Assembly: GCA_022495995.1 (NCBI GenBank) | Contig: JAFEMH010000732.1 | Location: 186,001 to 250,000, forward strand | From: Adenophora triphylla var. japonica | Lineage: Eukaryota > Streptophyta > Magnoliopsida > Asterales > Campanulaceae | Reading direction: 5' to 3' | DNA: 64,000 nucleotides | Shown: one piece after another, positions 1 to 10,243 of the stretch | Numbering within the stretch: the first letter of the stretch is position 1 | How the letters are laid out: every line of letters begins with the position of its first letter | Position numbers and translations under genes: made by a program | The notes under the pieces: model-generated | Database searches by the model: none | Told to the model about the DNA's origin: nothing | What the model saw: the letters and a program-made list of their open reading frames with translations, nothing else

Positions 1-149
1 TTCGATAGCTCAAGACCGAAAAGCAATTTAGGTTGGTAAATTCTATCTCATAGCAATTCAATTTAATTGTATAGAACGGATCTTAGGGCTTGGGTTTTGT
101 GTTAATTTTATGCTTAATTCCGCTGCGCATGGACCAATAAAACCCAACA
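1..149 (+). repeat. Copia-1 5' LTR, last 149 bases
   Basis: Matches 6619-6767 with one visible mismatch (near position 19), ending in ...CCCAACA. The LTR start lies left of the window. Confidence 0.95.
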
Positions 150-150
150 G

Positions 151-163
151 TGATATCAGAGCC
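151..163 (+). other. Copia-1 primer binding site
   Basis: TGATATCAGAGCC directly after the 5' LTR is one base off TGGTATCAGAGC, the usual Copia primer site complementary to initiator Met-tRNA. Confidence 0.85.
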
Positions 164-392
164 CCGTTCGTATGATTAAGTTTGAATTAACATGCTAGAT
201 TTAAGATATAAATTGTTTATATGCTTATTGCATGTTTTTGTATGCGATAGAATTTTGATTGTTTATGTGAAACAATGTGAAAATCATTTTCGAATTATGA
301 TGAATTAAATCTGTAAAAGGGTCGTTTTATATGATTTAATTGCCATGTAATCTGAATTGATTGAAATCTGGAAATCCTGCAAACTGGCTACC

Positions 393-493
393 TATGTCGT
401 GCGACATAGTAGGCCCTATGTGGAAATCTGGTAATCTGGCTAGTTATGTCACGCGACATACTTAGCCACTGGCTAGTTATGTCACGCGACATA
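393..493 (+). repeat. Three copies of a 16-bp palindrome TATGTCrCGCGACATA
   Basis: Copies at 393-408 (TATGTCGTGCGACATA), 445-460 and 478-493 (TATGTCACGCGACATA), each next to a GGCTA or AGCC tetramer. Two more copies are in the 3' LTR of this element (6216-6231, 6249-6264) and two in an unrelated Gypsy-type element (23682-23719). Confidence 0.9.
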
Positions 494-1305
494 ATAAGCC
501 AAATCAGGCGAAATCGGTTTGTTTAATTTTTACGCTATTCTGTGATTGTGTTTACAATCTGATATGTTTATATGATAATCTGGATGCTATAAATTTCTGG
601 AAAAAAAATTTATAGGACCATGCTAGATTAATTCATTGTTTATGATGCATGCTTAATTAATTCAAATATGTTTTTATTAATTATTGCGATGCATGAATTA
701 ATTGTTCTTAAGTGTTAAGAATTTTATTAGATGTTTAGTTAAAACATTGATTCAGAGTTTCCTAATATGTTTAGATTTAGACATTGTAAATTTTGGATTT
801 TATGATTGTTTATGGAAACAAGTCATAATTACGCGAAATTTAAAAGGAAACTGATTGTTTATAAAAGGTAATGATTATGTTGCCAAATCAGAGCTGATTT
901 CTAATTGTGCATGACTAGGAGAGTTCTGTCTAAGGAAGAGTTGGTACTTAAGTAGTCCTTGTGGCTCACCTATCTTCCTGGGAACTTACCTGGTGCATGA
1001 TTGTGACTATCTTTTCTGATATGCTTATAATCTACCTTAAAGAACCTTTATTTAACTTTTAAGTTCTTTATGCCAATCCATGATTAAAACACTTGAGACC
1101 ACTCGGATAGTTTTGGGTGGGCTTGCCATAGCAAGGTGCTTTGATTCTATTCCGTTTGCGAGCAAGATGAGGAAATGGTGGTTCCTATACGTTTAAAATG
1201 GATGAACTTAATTGGGTTATCAAAATGGTTTTGGACCCAAGGCATAAGATGAGATTAAAATATGCTTGGACATATGATGTCTTAAATAAATCTCATAAAA
1301 GATCC

Positions 1306-1513
1306 TAAGAGTCATATATGATATGATTGATATTTTCTACCTAATTAGTTTAATCTTGAGCGGTGCGCCATAGCGTACTTGAGATTAAATTAAAGTTGGA
1401 TCTTAGCCCTAAGAGTCATATACGATATGATTGATGTTTTCTACCTAATTAGTTTAATCTTGAGCGGTGCGCCATAGCGTACTTGAGATTAAATTAAAGT
1501 TGGATCTTAGCCC
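1306..1513 (+). repeat. 104-bp tandem duplication in Copia-1 leader
   Basis: 1306-1409 and 1410-1513 are near-identical direct copies, each starting TAAGAGTCATATA and ending GGATCTTAGCCC. No coding sense is seen in either. Confidence 0.9.
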
Positions 1514-1967
1514 ATTAAATGCATATTATGCTTATTTGCATTGGAAGGTGTATGATTTAGTGGGAGTATTTGTAAAATACATTATTTGCTCTTAAATGAT
1601 AAATGTGTTGATATTGATATGTGTTCATATAATTTGTATATTTTGTTGTAGAAGTAGCATTACATAATGATAATTGCGATTCATCCTTATGAAGGACAAA
1701 GTTCGAAAGGAACGATACAATTAATTCTGATTGGATCAGAAGCCTAAAGAATGGTTCTTAGGTAAAAGTGTACGTTCTTGACGAATTCGTTCCTACTGAA
1801 CCCATTGCAAATGTTGCAAAGGGCAAATAAGGAAGCAACATTAGAAACATAGTGATGATTCTGACAATATTGCTTGCCTTGTATTTGCCACCATGTTTAA
1901 AGGCTCTTATGAAGAACCTTGAGCACATGATAACTATTCTTTTGTTTTAGCATAACGCAAAAGGGAA

Positions 1968-2249
1968 ATGTTTCAAGTGCAAGCTAGGCAAAAGATATAT
2001 GTTGTGGTGAAGGCTCTTAATTCATATGATGAAAGAAAGAGCAATCCGCAAAATGTGTTAATGGTTGACACAATAAAAGGGTTCATAAAGGAAGGAAAAG
2101 AAGGTAAAGCAAAAGTTGCTAAACCTAGGACAAATGTTGTCAAAGCCGAAGAGGCTAAACCCAAAGTGTCTCAAAAGGATGCATTTTGCTATCATTGCAA
2201 TAAGATTGTCATTGGAAGCAAAGTTGCAAGGCTTATTAGGAAGGCCTAA
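1968..2249 (+). pseudogene. Copia-1 gag remnant (zinc-knuckle end)
   Basis: A 93-codon open frame rich in Lys and Ala leads into CYHCNKIVIGSKV. This resembles the first half (Cys-x2-Cys) of a Copia gag CCHC zinc knuckle such as CFHCNKxGHWKRNC, with the His and last Cys lost. It sits where gag should end, ahead of the integrase remnant. Assignment rests on position plus the partial knuckle, so it is moderate. Confidence 0.55.
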
Positions 2250-2280
2250 AAGGTGAAGAAGGGCAATATGATTGCTACTA

Positions 2281-5200
2281 CTTCAAGTATCTATATGATT
2301 GATATTTTCCCTTCGACTTCTTGTTCTTGGGTATATGATACCGGATTGGATCCCACATTTGTTTAAATGTGCAAGGAACAAAGAATAGAAAGCCACTCAA
2401 ATAAGGTAAATTAAACCTATGCATGGGAATGGAGCAAGAGTTGCAACATTAGCCATAAGGGACTTATAAAGTCACTTTGCCTTGTGAAGTAGTACTTGTT
2501 TTGAATAAGTATGACTACGTTCCGAATTTGAGTAGGTGTATTATTTCCGTTTCTTAAATGGATGATGAAGGATATAATTTTCTTATTTTCAATAAGAAGT
2601 TTTATATTCATTTAATGATATGCCTTATTGTATTGCATATGTCATTGAATGGTCTTCATATCCTTGAAGATGAGATACAAAATAATATTGAAGATATCTA
2701 AAATATAAATGGGAATTCTGAACCAAACAATATGAACAACGCGTTCATATGGCATTGCTGGCTTGGTCAAATAAATAAGAAACATATATCTAAACTCCAT
2801 TAACATGGACTTTTAGACTCATATGACCATAAATCATTTGAGGAATGTGGATCTTATTTATTGGGATTATCGACCAGACCACCCTACACTAAGAGTAGTG
2901 GGAGGGCTAGTGACTTATTGGTCATTATACATGAGATGTATGTGGACTGTTAAGTAGCATTGCTAGGGGAAGACTTCGGTATTTCATCACATTTCACTAA
3001 AGACTTATCTAGATATGATTATGTCTATCTGATGAAGTCCAAAGGTGAATCGTTTGAGATGTTTCGAACATTTCAAGATGAAGTGCAAAACAAACTTGGC
3101 AAAACTATTAAGTACTTCGATTAGATCGAGGTGGTGAATATTTGAGCCAAGAGTTTGACAATCATCTCAAAACTATGAAATCGTTTCAAAGTTGACTCCA
3201 CCCGGAACATCACATTGTATGGTGTGTCTATAGGAGGAAGTGAACCGTGTAGGACATGGTTCATTCGATGATGTGTCAAGTTGACTTTTCTAATTCCTTT
3301 TGAGGATATGCATTAGAAATAATGCGGTTACACTGAATCGAGTCCCTACTAAATTGGTTCCTAAGGCCCCACATGAAATGTGGCATGGAAGAAAACTTAG
3401 TTTGTCTTTCATGAAGATTTGGGGTTGCGAATCTTATGTAAAGAGACTTGTCTCTTATAAGTTAGCACCAAATCTGACAAGGTTATTTTCGGATATTGAT
3501 TTTACAATCACAAAGAGAACAAAATGTTTGTTGCTCTACACGATTTGTTTCTTGAGAAATAGTTTCTCAATAAAGAATCTAGTGGGAGTAAAATTAATCT
3601 TGAAAAGAAATTCAAGAACCTGAAAATAATATGGAACCAAGAGTAGAGACAGAACCAAGTTCACAAAGGAGTTGTGAAACCGGTTCAAGATGCACAAGTC
3701 CATCGTAGATTGGATAGGTTACGATCCGAACTCAAGAAATAGTGATTTCTCGTTGCGGAAAGTGATGAAGTGGAAGTCATTAAGAATGACGATCCTACTT
3801 GCTATCAAGAAGCGATGTCCTCTCCTAATTTGGATAAATGGTTAGGAACCATGGAATCCAAATTACAATCCATGTTTAACAATCAAGTTTGGAACTTGAT
3901 TGGGCTACCTGAAGGTGTAAAAACTAATGGGATGCAAGAAGGTCTTCAAGACCGACATGGATGGGAAGGTGTGTACTTTCATGACTAAGGATTGTAACAA
4001 AGGGATTTAGGCAAATTTATAGTATTGACTATGTTGAAACCTTTTTTCCAGTTACACTGTCGAAGTCTGTTAGATTTTCAATTGCCATTATCACATATTG
4101 TGACTATGTGATATGACAAATGGATGTCAAACGACTTTCTTTAAATGGAAAGTTTATTAAGGATGTGTATAGTACACAACCCGAATAGTTTGACGATCCA
4201 AGAAACTCTAATAGAGTATGCATGTTGCAAAGATCCATGAGATGGGTTGAAGCAAGCTTAAAGGAATTGGAATCTTCGTTTTGATGAATTGGTCAAAGAG
4301 TTTGACTTTATCAAGTACGAAGATGAACCTTGTGTATGCATGAAATTCAGTGGGAGCATGGTATTATTTCTATTGTTTATTACAATGATATCTTACTCAT
4401 TGGAAAAACAAGTTCCGACACTTAAGACTGTTAAGTCTTGGTCAAGGAAAGGTTTCTCAAAGAAAGATATGGGTGAAGCCGCTTACATCCTTGGCATCAA
4501 GATCTATAGAGATGGATCTAGAAGGATAAATTGGTTTGAGTCAAAGTGTTCACATTGACAAGATTCTTAGAAGAGTCTAAGAAGAGTAGCTTGTCAATGG
4601 GTCATGGTATTTCTCTTAGCAATATTCATTGTCTTATGACAACTGATGAGCAAAAGGGAATGAATGAAGTTCCATATGCTGCGGCACTTGGATCTGTCAT
4701 GTATGCCATGATTTGTACTAGACTCGACGTCTCGTATGCTATAAGCATGATGAGTCGATACCAATCGATCTGTTGAGAACCAATGGATGGCAGTCAAGAT
4801 GATCCTAAGTACTTAAGAAGAACTAAGGATACGTTCTTGGGATTTGAAAGATTGGAAGTTAATCTTGTTGTAAGGGTTACAAAGATGCTAGCTTCCAAAC
4901 TAATAAATTTATTTTAAAATCGCAATTAGGATTTGTGTTTATGCTTATTAGAGGTGCAATTTTGATTGGAAGAGTTCCAAACAGAAATTATAGCCGATTC
5001 TACTACTAAGGCCATATTTTAGCAACATACGATGTAGCTGAAAGAGGCAGTTTGGATTAAAAGTTCATTTAGTGTTTTGGAAACACTCCAAGTGTTTTTC
5101 CAAGTATCACTAATCCGTGGAACTTTGCTGTGATAATTATGGTGTCATTTGTGCTAACAATGGAACCAAAATCACAACGGTGATCCAAACACTCACTTAG

Positions 5201-5362
5201 ACGTTCTTCGAGGAATTCATAAAGAATGAGAAGACGTTAAGATATACAAAATATCAACCGATGATGACATAAGGGATTCACTTACAAAGACCCTCGCATA
5301 GGAAGAAGCATGGTGGGCATGTTAGATCCATGAGTATTCGATACATAAATGGAGCCTAGTGC
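2281..5362 (+). pseudogene. Copia-1 pol remnant (integrase, reverse transcriptase, RNase H)
   Basis: Around 2740-2900 the translation shows the GAG-pre-integrase pattern (WHCWLGQINKKHISKLH, then ERASDLL-like text). 2960-3130 reads as an integrase core (KDLSRYDYVYLMKSK, FRTFQDEVQNK) with internal stops. 3770-3988 is the start of the Copia reverse transcriptase (DDPTCYQEAMSSPNLDKW, NNQVWNL). 4100-4700 continues it (MDVK, DEPCVCMKFSGS, GEAAYILGIKIYRD, CTRLDVSYAISMMSRYQS). The polymerase motif that is normally YVDD reads YYND at about 4378-4389, so a catalytic Asp is gone. RNase H remnants follow to about 5300. Multiple frameshifts and stops leave no function. Confidence 0.85.
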
Positions 5363-5373
5363 AAGTGGGAGAC
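5361..5373 (+). other. Copia-1 polypurine tract
   Basis: GCAAGTGGGAGAC immediately before the 3' LTR start TGTTGGTG is the expected plus-strand primer position. Confidence 0.75.
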
Positions 5374-6767
5374 TGTTGGTGTAATGCCCTAGGCTTTAGT
5401 TATGTTTAACTGAAAACCGTTATGTATCATCTTCATCGTTTATGTTTATTATTTGATTATTATATAGTTTGCATATTTATTATAATAATCTATGTCCCTA
5501 ATTATTAAGAGAATAATTAGTATAATTGTCAATGGATAATCATATGATGATTATATGCATAGAGATGCACATTGAAATTATGGGTACTTGTTAGAGAACA
5601 AGTGACTGGACTTGACCCGTATGAGATTTATGTCATGTTCAAATGTCATAATTAAATCTCATATGGTCACTTCATTTAGTCCCTAGACCTGAGATTATCA
5701 TGACCTTACATATGATGAAAGTCATGTTTGATTTTAGTCAAACGATATCTTAACACGATATTTATAAAGGCTATCTTTGGCATGATCGGATTCATGATGG
5801 GAAGGATGATAAGTCAAGATGGAATTTGTCCCTCGAAAGAGAGATGTTTTGCTTGGGCCCCTCGATGAGTGATAATGATGAAAGCGTGTGGCCACACCCC
5901 AATATGATTGGACTATCATTATACTCAAGATCGAGAAAGCATTGAACAAATACAAGTTGATGTGGACCATGACTTGTGTTCAATATAACATCGTGAGACA
6001 AAGGGAGAAATGGAAGTGTACCATTGGAAACGTGAACTCTTACGTTGTGTTATTTGGGTAGACATAATGGCTTGCTAGAGTCCGCTTATGTCTTATGAGG
6101 GTCGATATGATCGGACTCATTGCCAACATAATACAATCCTATTGGGTCACACACAAATAGAATGAATTGGTTGAACAAAAGGAAGAATAATTGAAAGTTT
6201 ACGTAATCGGCTAAGTATGTCACGCGACATAACTAGCCATCGGCTAATTATGTCACGCGACATAACTAGCCACCGACGCGGATTGATGACTGGTCTCCTA
6301 ATTCGATTAGGAAACATAGTAATGCTAATGTAGTATAAATATGAGAGGTCTGTCAACCCTAATGGTCTAGCCGAATTTTTCAATAGAAATTCACAATCAA
6401 AAGTCCTCTCAATATTCTTCCATAAGTTTTAGGAATCTAGCAATTCCCAACCCGAGAATCGTTCTCGACATTCATATTTGTGTGGATTACCAAAAGAGGG
6501 TCTTAATTTTGTTCAAACAAATCAAAGACCTAGAGTTCAAATCTGAAGATCCAAAGGAGTTTAAGATTCGAAGATTTGAAGATCAAAAGTTTGTGATTAC
6601 GAATCACATAATTATCCGTTCGATAGCTCAAGACCGGAAAGCAATTTAGGTTGGTAAATTCTATCTCATAGCAATTCAATTTAATTGTATAGAACGGATC
6701 TTAGGGCTTGGGTTTTGTGTTAATTTTATGCTTAATTCCGCTGCGCATGGACCAATAAAACCCAACA
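5374..6767 (+). repeat. Copia-1 3' LTR (1394 bp)
   Basis: Begins TGTTGGTGTAATGCCC and ends AAACCCAACA (TG...CA; TGTTGG and CCAACA are inverted repeats). TATAAATA at 6334-6341 is the likely U3 promoter. Two TATGTCACGCGACATA palindromes lie about 70-120 bp upstream of it. Confidence 0.92.
6334..6341 (+). promoter_or_regulatory. TATA box of Copia-1 LTR
   Basis: TATAAATA in the middle of the LTR, 3' of two palindromic motifs. Confidence 0.6.
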
Positions 6768-6939
6768 CCTATAGCCACCTCCAGCCCCTCCTCCCTCTCC
6801 TTCTTTGGCTCCTCCTCCCTCTCCTCCTTCGGCCCATCAGCCTACTCCTCCTCCTGCCAAAATAGCCACATCCTCTCCTGCTAAAAACTAACCTGTTGTT
6901 GCCTCTCCTTCACATCTCCCACCCCCCACCTCCTTCCAA

Positions 6940-7660
6940 ACCTGTAACTCGAACTCAGAATAACATTCGCAAGCCTATTACCAAGCTCAACCTTTAGGCA
7001 TCTCTTCAAAATCCCTCTGTTGAACCACATACCATTACCCAAACTCTCAAAAGCCCATTGTGGCGTGCCGCCATGCAAGCCGAATTCGATGCTCTCAAGA
7101 AAAATAACACTTGGGAACTTGTCCCCCCTTCCTCTTCTCAAAATTTAGTTGGATGTAATTGGGTTTTTCGTACCAAGTATAATTCTGATGGCTTCATTGA
7201 TCGCCACAAGGCTAGGCTTGTTGCCAAGGGTTTCCATCAACGGGCTGACATTGACTACTCTGAGACATTTAGCCCTATTGTCAAACCTGCCACCATTCGC
7301 ACTATTATCACTCTTGCCACTATTAATGGTTGGGATCTTCATCAAGTTGACATCAATAATGAGTTCCTTCAGGGCAATCTTACGGAGGATGTTTATATGG
7401 AACAACCTCCTGGTTTTACTGATCCTTCTCATCCCTTATTTATTTGCAAACTGCGCAAGGCGCTTTATGATCTCAAACAAGCCCCACGGGCTTGGTACAA
7501 TGAACTTCGTTCCTATCTCCTTCTTCTTGGTTTCAAAAACTGTGTGTCTGATAAAGATCTTCTCAACCATTTATCTCTCAATTTTTTGCTAAGTTTTTTC
7601 TAAAAGATCTTGGTTCCCTTTCTTACTTTCTTGGAGTCGAAGTCCTTCCTCACCCTAATG
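6940..7660 (+). pseudogene. Copia-2 reverse transcriptase, N-terminal part
   Basis: The open frame reads WRAAMQAEFDALKKNNTWEL, then WVFRTKYNSDGFIDRHKARL, DYSETFSPIVKPATIR, LHQVDINNEFLQG (first catalytic Asp kept), EQPPGFTDP and LYDLKQAPRAWYNELR, the standard Copia RT. After FKNCVSDKDLL about 30 residues that should hold YVDD are missing and the frame shifts. Text equivalent to KDLGSLSYFLGVEVLP resumes in another frame at about 7605-7650, followed by an in-frame stop. The polymerase active site is therefore deleted and the enzyme dead. Confidence 0.88.
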
Positions 7661-7689
7661 GAATTCTTCTAAGCCAATAGAAGTACGTT

Positions 7690-8079
7690 CATCACCTTCT
7701 TCTTCGTTCTCATATGGCTGAAGCTCGGTCTGTTCCTACCCCAATGGTCGATCATCCCCATCTCTCTGTTGACCGTGGGACTCCCCTGTCCAACCCCACC
7801 GAGTACCGTGCTCTTCCAGGGAGTTTGCAATATATATCTCTCACCAGACTTGATATATCTTTTGCGGTAAACCGGCTCTCTCAATACATGCATAAACCAA
7901 CCGAAGAACATTGGAGTGCTTTAAAGTGTCTACTTCGTTACTTAGCTGGTACCTCCTCCCATGGTTTGCTCATCACACGTGATTCTCCTCTCACTCTACA
8001 TGCATTCTCTGATGCCGACTGGGTTGGGGACAGGGACACTTACATATCAACTACTAGGTATATTGTTTACTTGGGTAAG
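7690..8079 (+). pseudogene. Copia-2 RT C-terminus and RNase H, 5' part
   Basis: Encodes MAEARSVPTPMVDHPHLS, EYRALPGSLQYISLTRLDIS, FAVNRLSQYMHKPTEEHW and LHAFSDADWVGDRDTYISTT, the end of Copia RT and the start of RNase H (SDADW carries the first catalytic Asp). The frame is cut at 8079 in ...YIVYLG by a solo LTR. The continuation KNPISW begins at 9602, and removing the LTR plus one GTAAG copy joins the two parts in frame. Confidence 0.9.
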
Positions 8080-9601
8080 TGTTGGGTATGCATATTTTAA
8101 CCCTCCTATTTTAGCTTAGATTTGATTGATACCATAACCTCCTGTCTATTTTAAGGACTTTAGGACCCTATGTAATGAAGCTTAGACTTCAATTTTTTAG
8201 CTAAGTCCATTGTATAGAATAGGTTAAATTTAGGCTTGAAGACTGGCACAAGACTCATTGGATCTAAGGATACAGTTCAGAGTTTCAGACCACCTTGTCT
8301 AAACCGCCAAAGCAGAACCGCTCCAAGGAACCGCTTGGTGGAATATTGTCTGAAACCGCTCCATTGAACTCCTAAGTGCAAATTGCCTTTGAACCGCTTC
8401 ATGCAACTGCATTGCAGTTTCATCTTGGAATTAGCACTTAAGGATCCTCCTCTGGTGAACCGCTCGCACTTGGAACCGCTTGCACACCAAAACCGCTCCA
8501 ATGATTGGAGACTTGAAGTAAACCTCATTTGACCGTTGGAATCCACGTCAGCAATATCAAATGTCAACCACCATATCTTGTCACGTGACTACATTTCAGA
8601 CAAGATCTGCAAGGATCTTGAAAAGGTGACAGATTTCCTAACCACCTTGATTGCAGCTGAGGTCTGATCATCTTTATCTGCAACAACAGTTCCTAAGGAC
8701 AAAAGTGGTTGCTGTGGACAAATGGGAAAGCATCAAGTACTGTCCTTACAACAGCTGTGTCCAACGGCTATATCTTGGATGCTTGGGTATAAATACCCCC
8801 AATCTTCACCATTTGAATCTTGCTTGAAAAATTGATTTGCTGTGAGTTCATAGAAGCTGAAGCTCTGCCCAGAAATTATTCAACCCTTTAAATCTTCATC
8901 TTCAAACTTCAAGAAAAATATCCCAGCCCAGAAATCAAGCCATATACACTTCAAGAATTATTGTGCTCTACATCTCAAAGATTTAAAGAGCCTTGATCTT
9001 GCATTCACACACACACCTCATTTGTTTTAATCACATAGATTAATCATTTGAGATACACTGGTTATAGTCTAGGATTTGTTCTTCATAGAAAAGATTTTAG
9101 ATCTGAGTTTTACTCATTGTACTTTGTAATCTATCATACTCAATATAAAATCTCTTTTAGAAATCCAAGACTAACCATCTTGGTAGTGGACGTAGATCGT
9201 TTATCGATTGAACCACTCCAAATATTGTGTTCTTACTTTTCTGCATTTATTTTCTTGTGCTTACTGATTATCTATCTTTATCTCTGTTTGACATTAATTG
9301 TAGTTATCCATTATTGTGAAATTGTGTTTGGAGTTAACATTGTCAAACCTCACTTTCAGTTTTATAACTGCTCTGAAAACTGCACCAAAACCGCTTTGCA
9401 AAACCGCCTATCCAAAACCGCTTTGTAACTCAAATACTCCGCTGTGCATTTTACATCTCTACTTGCAGTATATTATTAACTGCAAGCGGTTTTGTAAGCT
9501 TAGAGGTTTAGTTTTAAAAAGAGGGCAAAAAATTTGTAACAGCTATTCACCCCCCCCCTCTAGCTGTATTTTCACCCTTGTTGCCACCTTTGGGACCAAC
9601 A
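8080..9601 (+). mobile_element. Solo LTR, SIRE-like Copia, 1522 bp, target duplication GTAAG
   Basis: Starts TGTTGGGTATGC and ends GGGACCAACA, flanked on both sides by GTAAG (8075-8079 and 9602-9606). It interrupts a Copia RNase H frame that rejoins perfectly without it. TATAAATA at 8788-8795 gives a promoter. The tail with a C-run, CTCTAGCTGT and TTTGGGACCAACA is the pattern I know from SIRE/Maximus LTR ends. No internal domain or second LTR is present, so it arose by LTR-LTR recombination. It has an unusual density of AACCGCT-type heptamers. Confidence 0.93.
8788..8795 (+). promoter_or_regulatory. TATA box of the SIRE-like solo LTR
   Basis: TATAAATA followed by a C-run, central in the LTR. 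Confidence 0.6.
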
Positions 9602-10053
9602 GTAAGAATCCCATCTCCTGGATCTCTCGCAAGCTACGTACTTTAGCCCGCTCTTCTACTGAGGCTGAATATAGGGCTGTCGCTGCTACTATTGCTGAAG
9701 TTCTTTGGATTCAAAATCTGCTTCGTGAACTTATGGTTCCTTCGTCTACTTCTCCGATTATTTACTGTGATAATTTGGGTGCCACTTATGTCTCTGCAAA
9801 TCCAAGATTTCACTCAAGAATGAAGCATCTTGGCCTTGACTATCACTTTGTTCGAGAACAAGTTCAGAATAATAGCTTGCGAGTCTCGTTTATTTCAAGT
9901 AATGATCAGTTAGCGGAGGCTTTAACAAAGCCTCTTGGTAGAGCATGCTTTCAGTTCCTTATGTCCAAGATTGGTCTCACTACCCGCTCGTCCATCTTGC
10001 GGGGACATGTTAGAGATACACAAAATTTTGACTTCTCAAATTTAGTTTCCTAA
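9602..10053 (+). pseudogene. Copia-2 RNase H, 3' part
   Basis: After the GTAAG duplication the frame resumes as KNPISWISRKLRTLARSSTE, AEYRAVAATIAEVLWIQNLL, YCDNLGATYVSANPRFHSR, MKHLGLDYHFVREQVQ and QLAEALTKPLGRACFQFL, a nearly complete Copia RNase H C-terminus ending at a stop at 10051-10053. Open-frame text read upstream of 9602 belongs to the solo LTR and is not part of the protein. Confidence 0.92.
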
Positions 10054-10243
10054 ATATTTAGTTTCCTACTTTCATTGTAATTATATATTTAGTTTCCTAA
10101 TTCTTTAAGTTCTTAATTTAGGCTAGAATCATTTTCCTTTCCTCTCAAGGAAAAACTTGTGTATATATACTTCAAGCATGGACAATAAAATTTAGATTGC
10201 TTTTCATAAGTTATTCTCTCAAAACTGTTTTCTTATAATAACA
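10008..10243 (+). repeat. Copia-2 3' LTR (236 bp)
   Basis: Begins TGTTAGAGATAC after a G-rich tract (CTTGCGGGGACA) and ends TATAATAACA; TGTTA and TAACA are inverted ends. TATATATA at 10162-10169. The coding region overlaps its first 46 bp, common in this group. The matching 5' LTR is outside the window, so the end point is by inverted ends only. Confidence 0.78.

Larger units (their letters stand above)
150..1967 (+). other. Copia-1 leader and decayed gag region without recognisable frames
   Basis: AT-rich sequence between the primer site and the first gag remnant. Apart from the palindromes and the 104-bp duplication I see no gene. Any N-terminal gag has decayed beyond recognition by eye. 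Confidence 0.7.
1..6767 (+). mobile_element. Copia-1: degenerate Ty1/Copia LTR retrotransposon, 5' end outside window
   Basis: Only the last 149 bases of the 5' LTR are in the window; the 3' LTR is complete (5374-6767). The internal part (150-5373) reads in Copia order gag, integrase, reverse transcriptase, RNase H, but with many stops and frameshifts, so no open frame exceeds about 107 codons. A Met-tRNA-type primer site follows the 5' LTR and a purine tract precedes the 3' LTR. Sequence right of 6767 continues in the middle of a different Copia pol gene (Copia-2), so this element is nested in Copia-2. The target duplication cannot be checked because the left flank is missing. The element cannot make its own proteins. 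Confidence 0.93.
6768..10243 (+). mobile_element. Copia-2: 3' half of a Ty1/Copia element, host of two insertions
   Basis: Starts abruptly at the right end of Copia-1 inside a proline/serine-rich linker and continues into reverse transcriptase, RNase H and a 236-bp 3' LTR. Its 5' half must lie left of Copia-1, outside the window. The RNase H is split by a solo LTR at 8080-9601. RT sequence style (WRAAMQAEFDALKKNNTWEL, KARLVAKGFHQR) suggests the Ale/Retrofit-like group; this lineage call is from memory and tentative. Confidence 0.9.

Noticed and set aside
9048..9601. Open frames in the right part of the solo LTR, one running into the RNase H
   Set aside because: The LTR boundary at 9601 and the GTAAG duplication show the upstream part is LTR sequence; the fusion frame is accidental.
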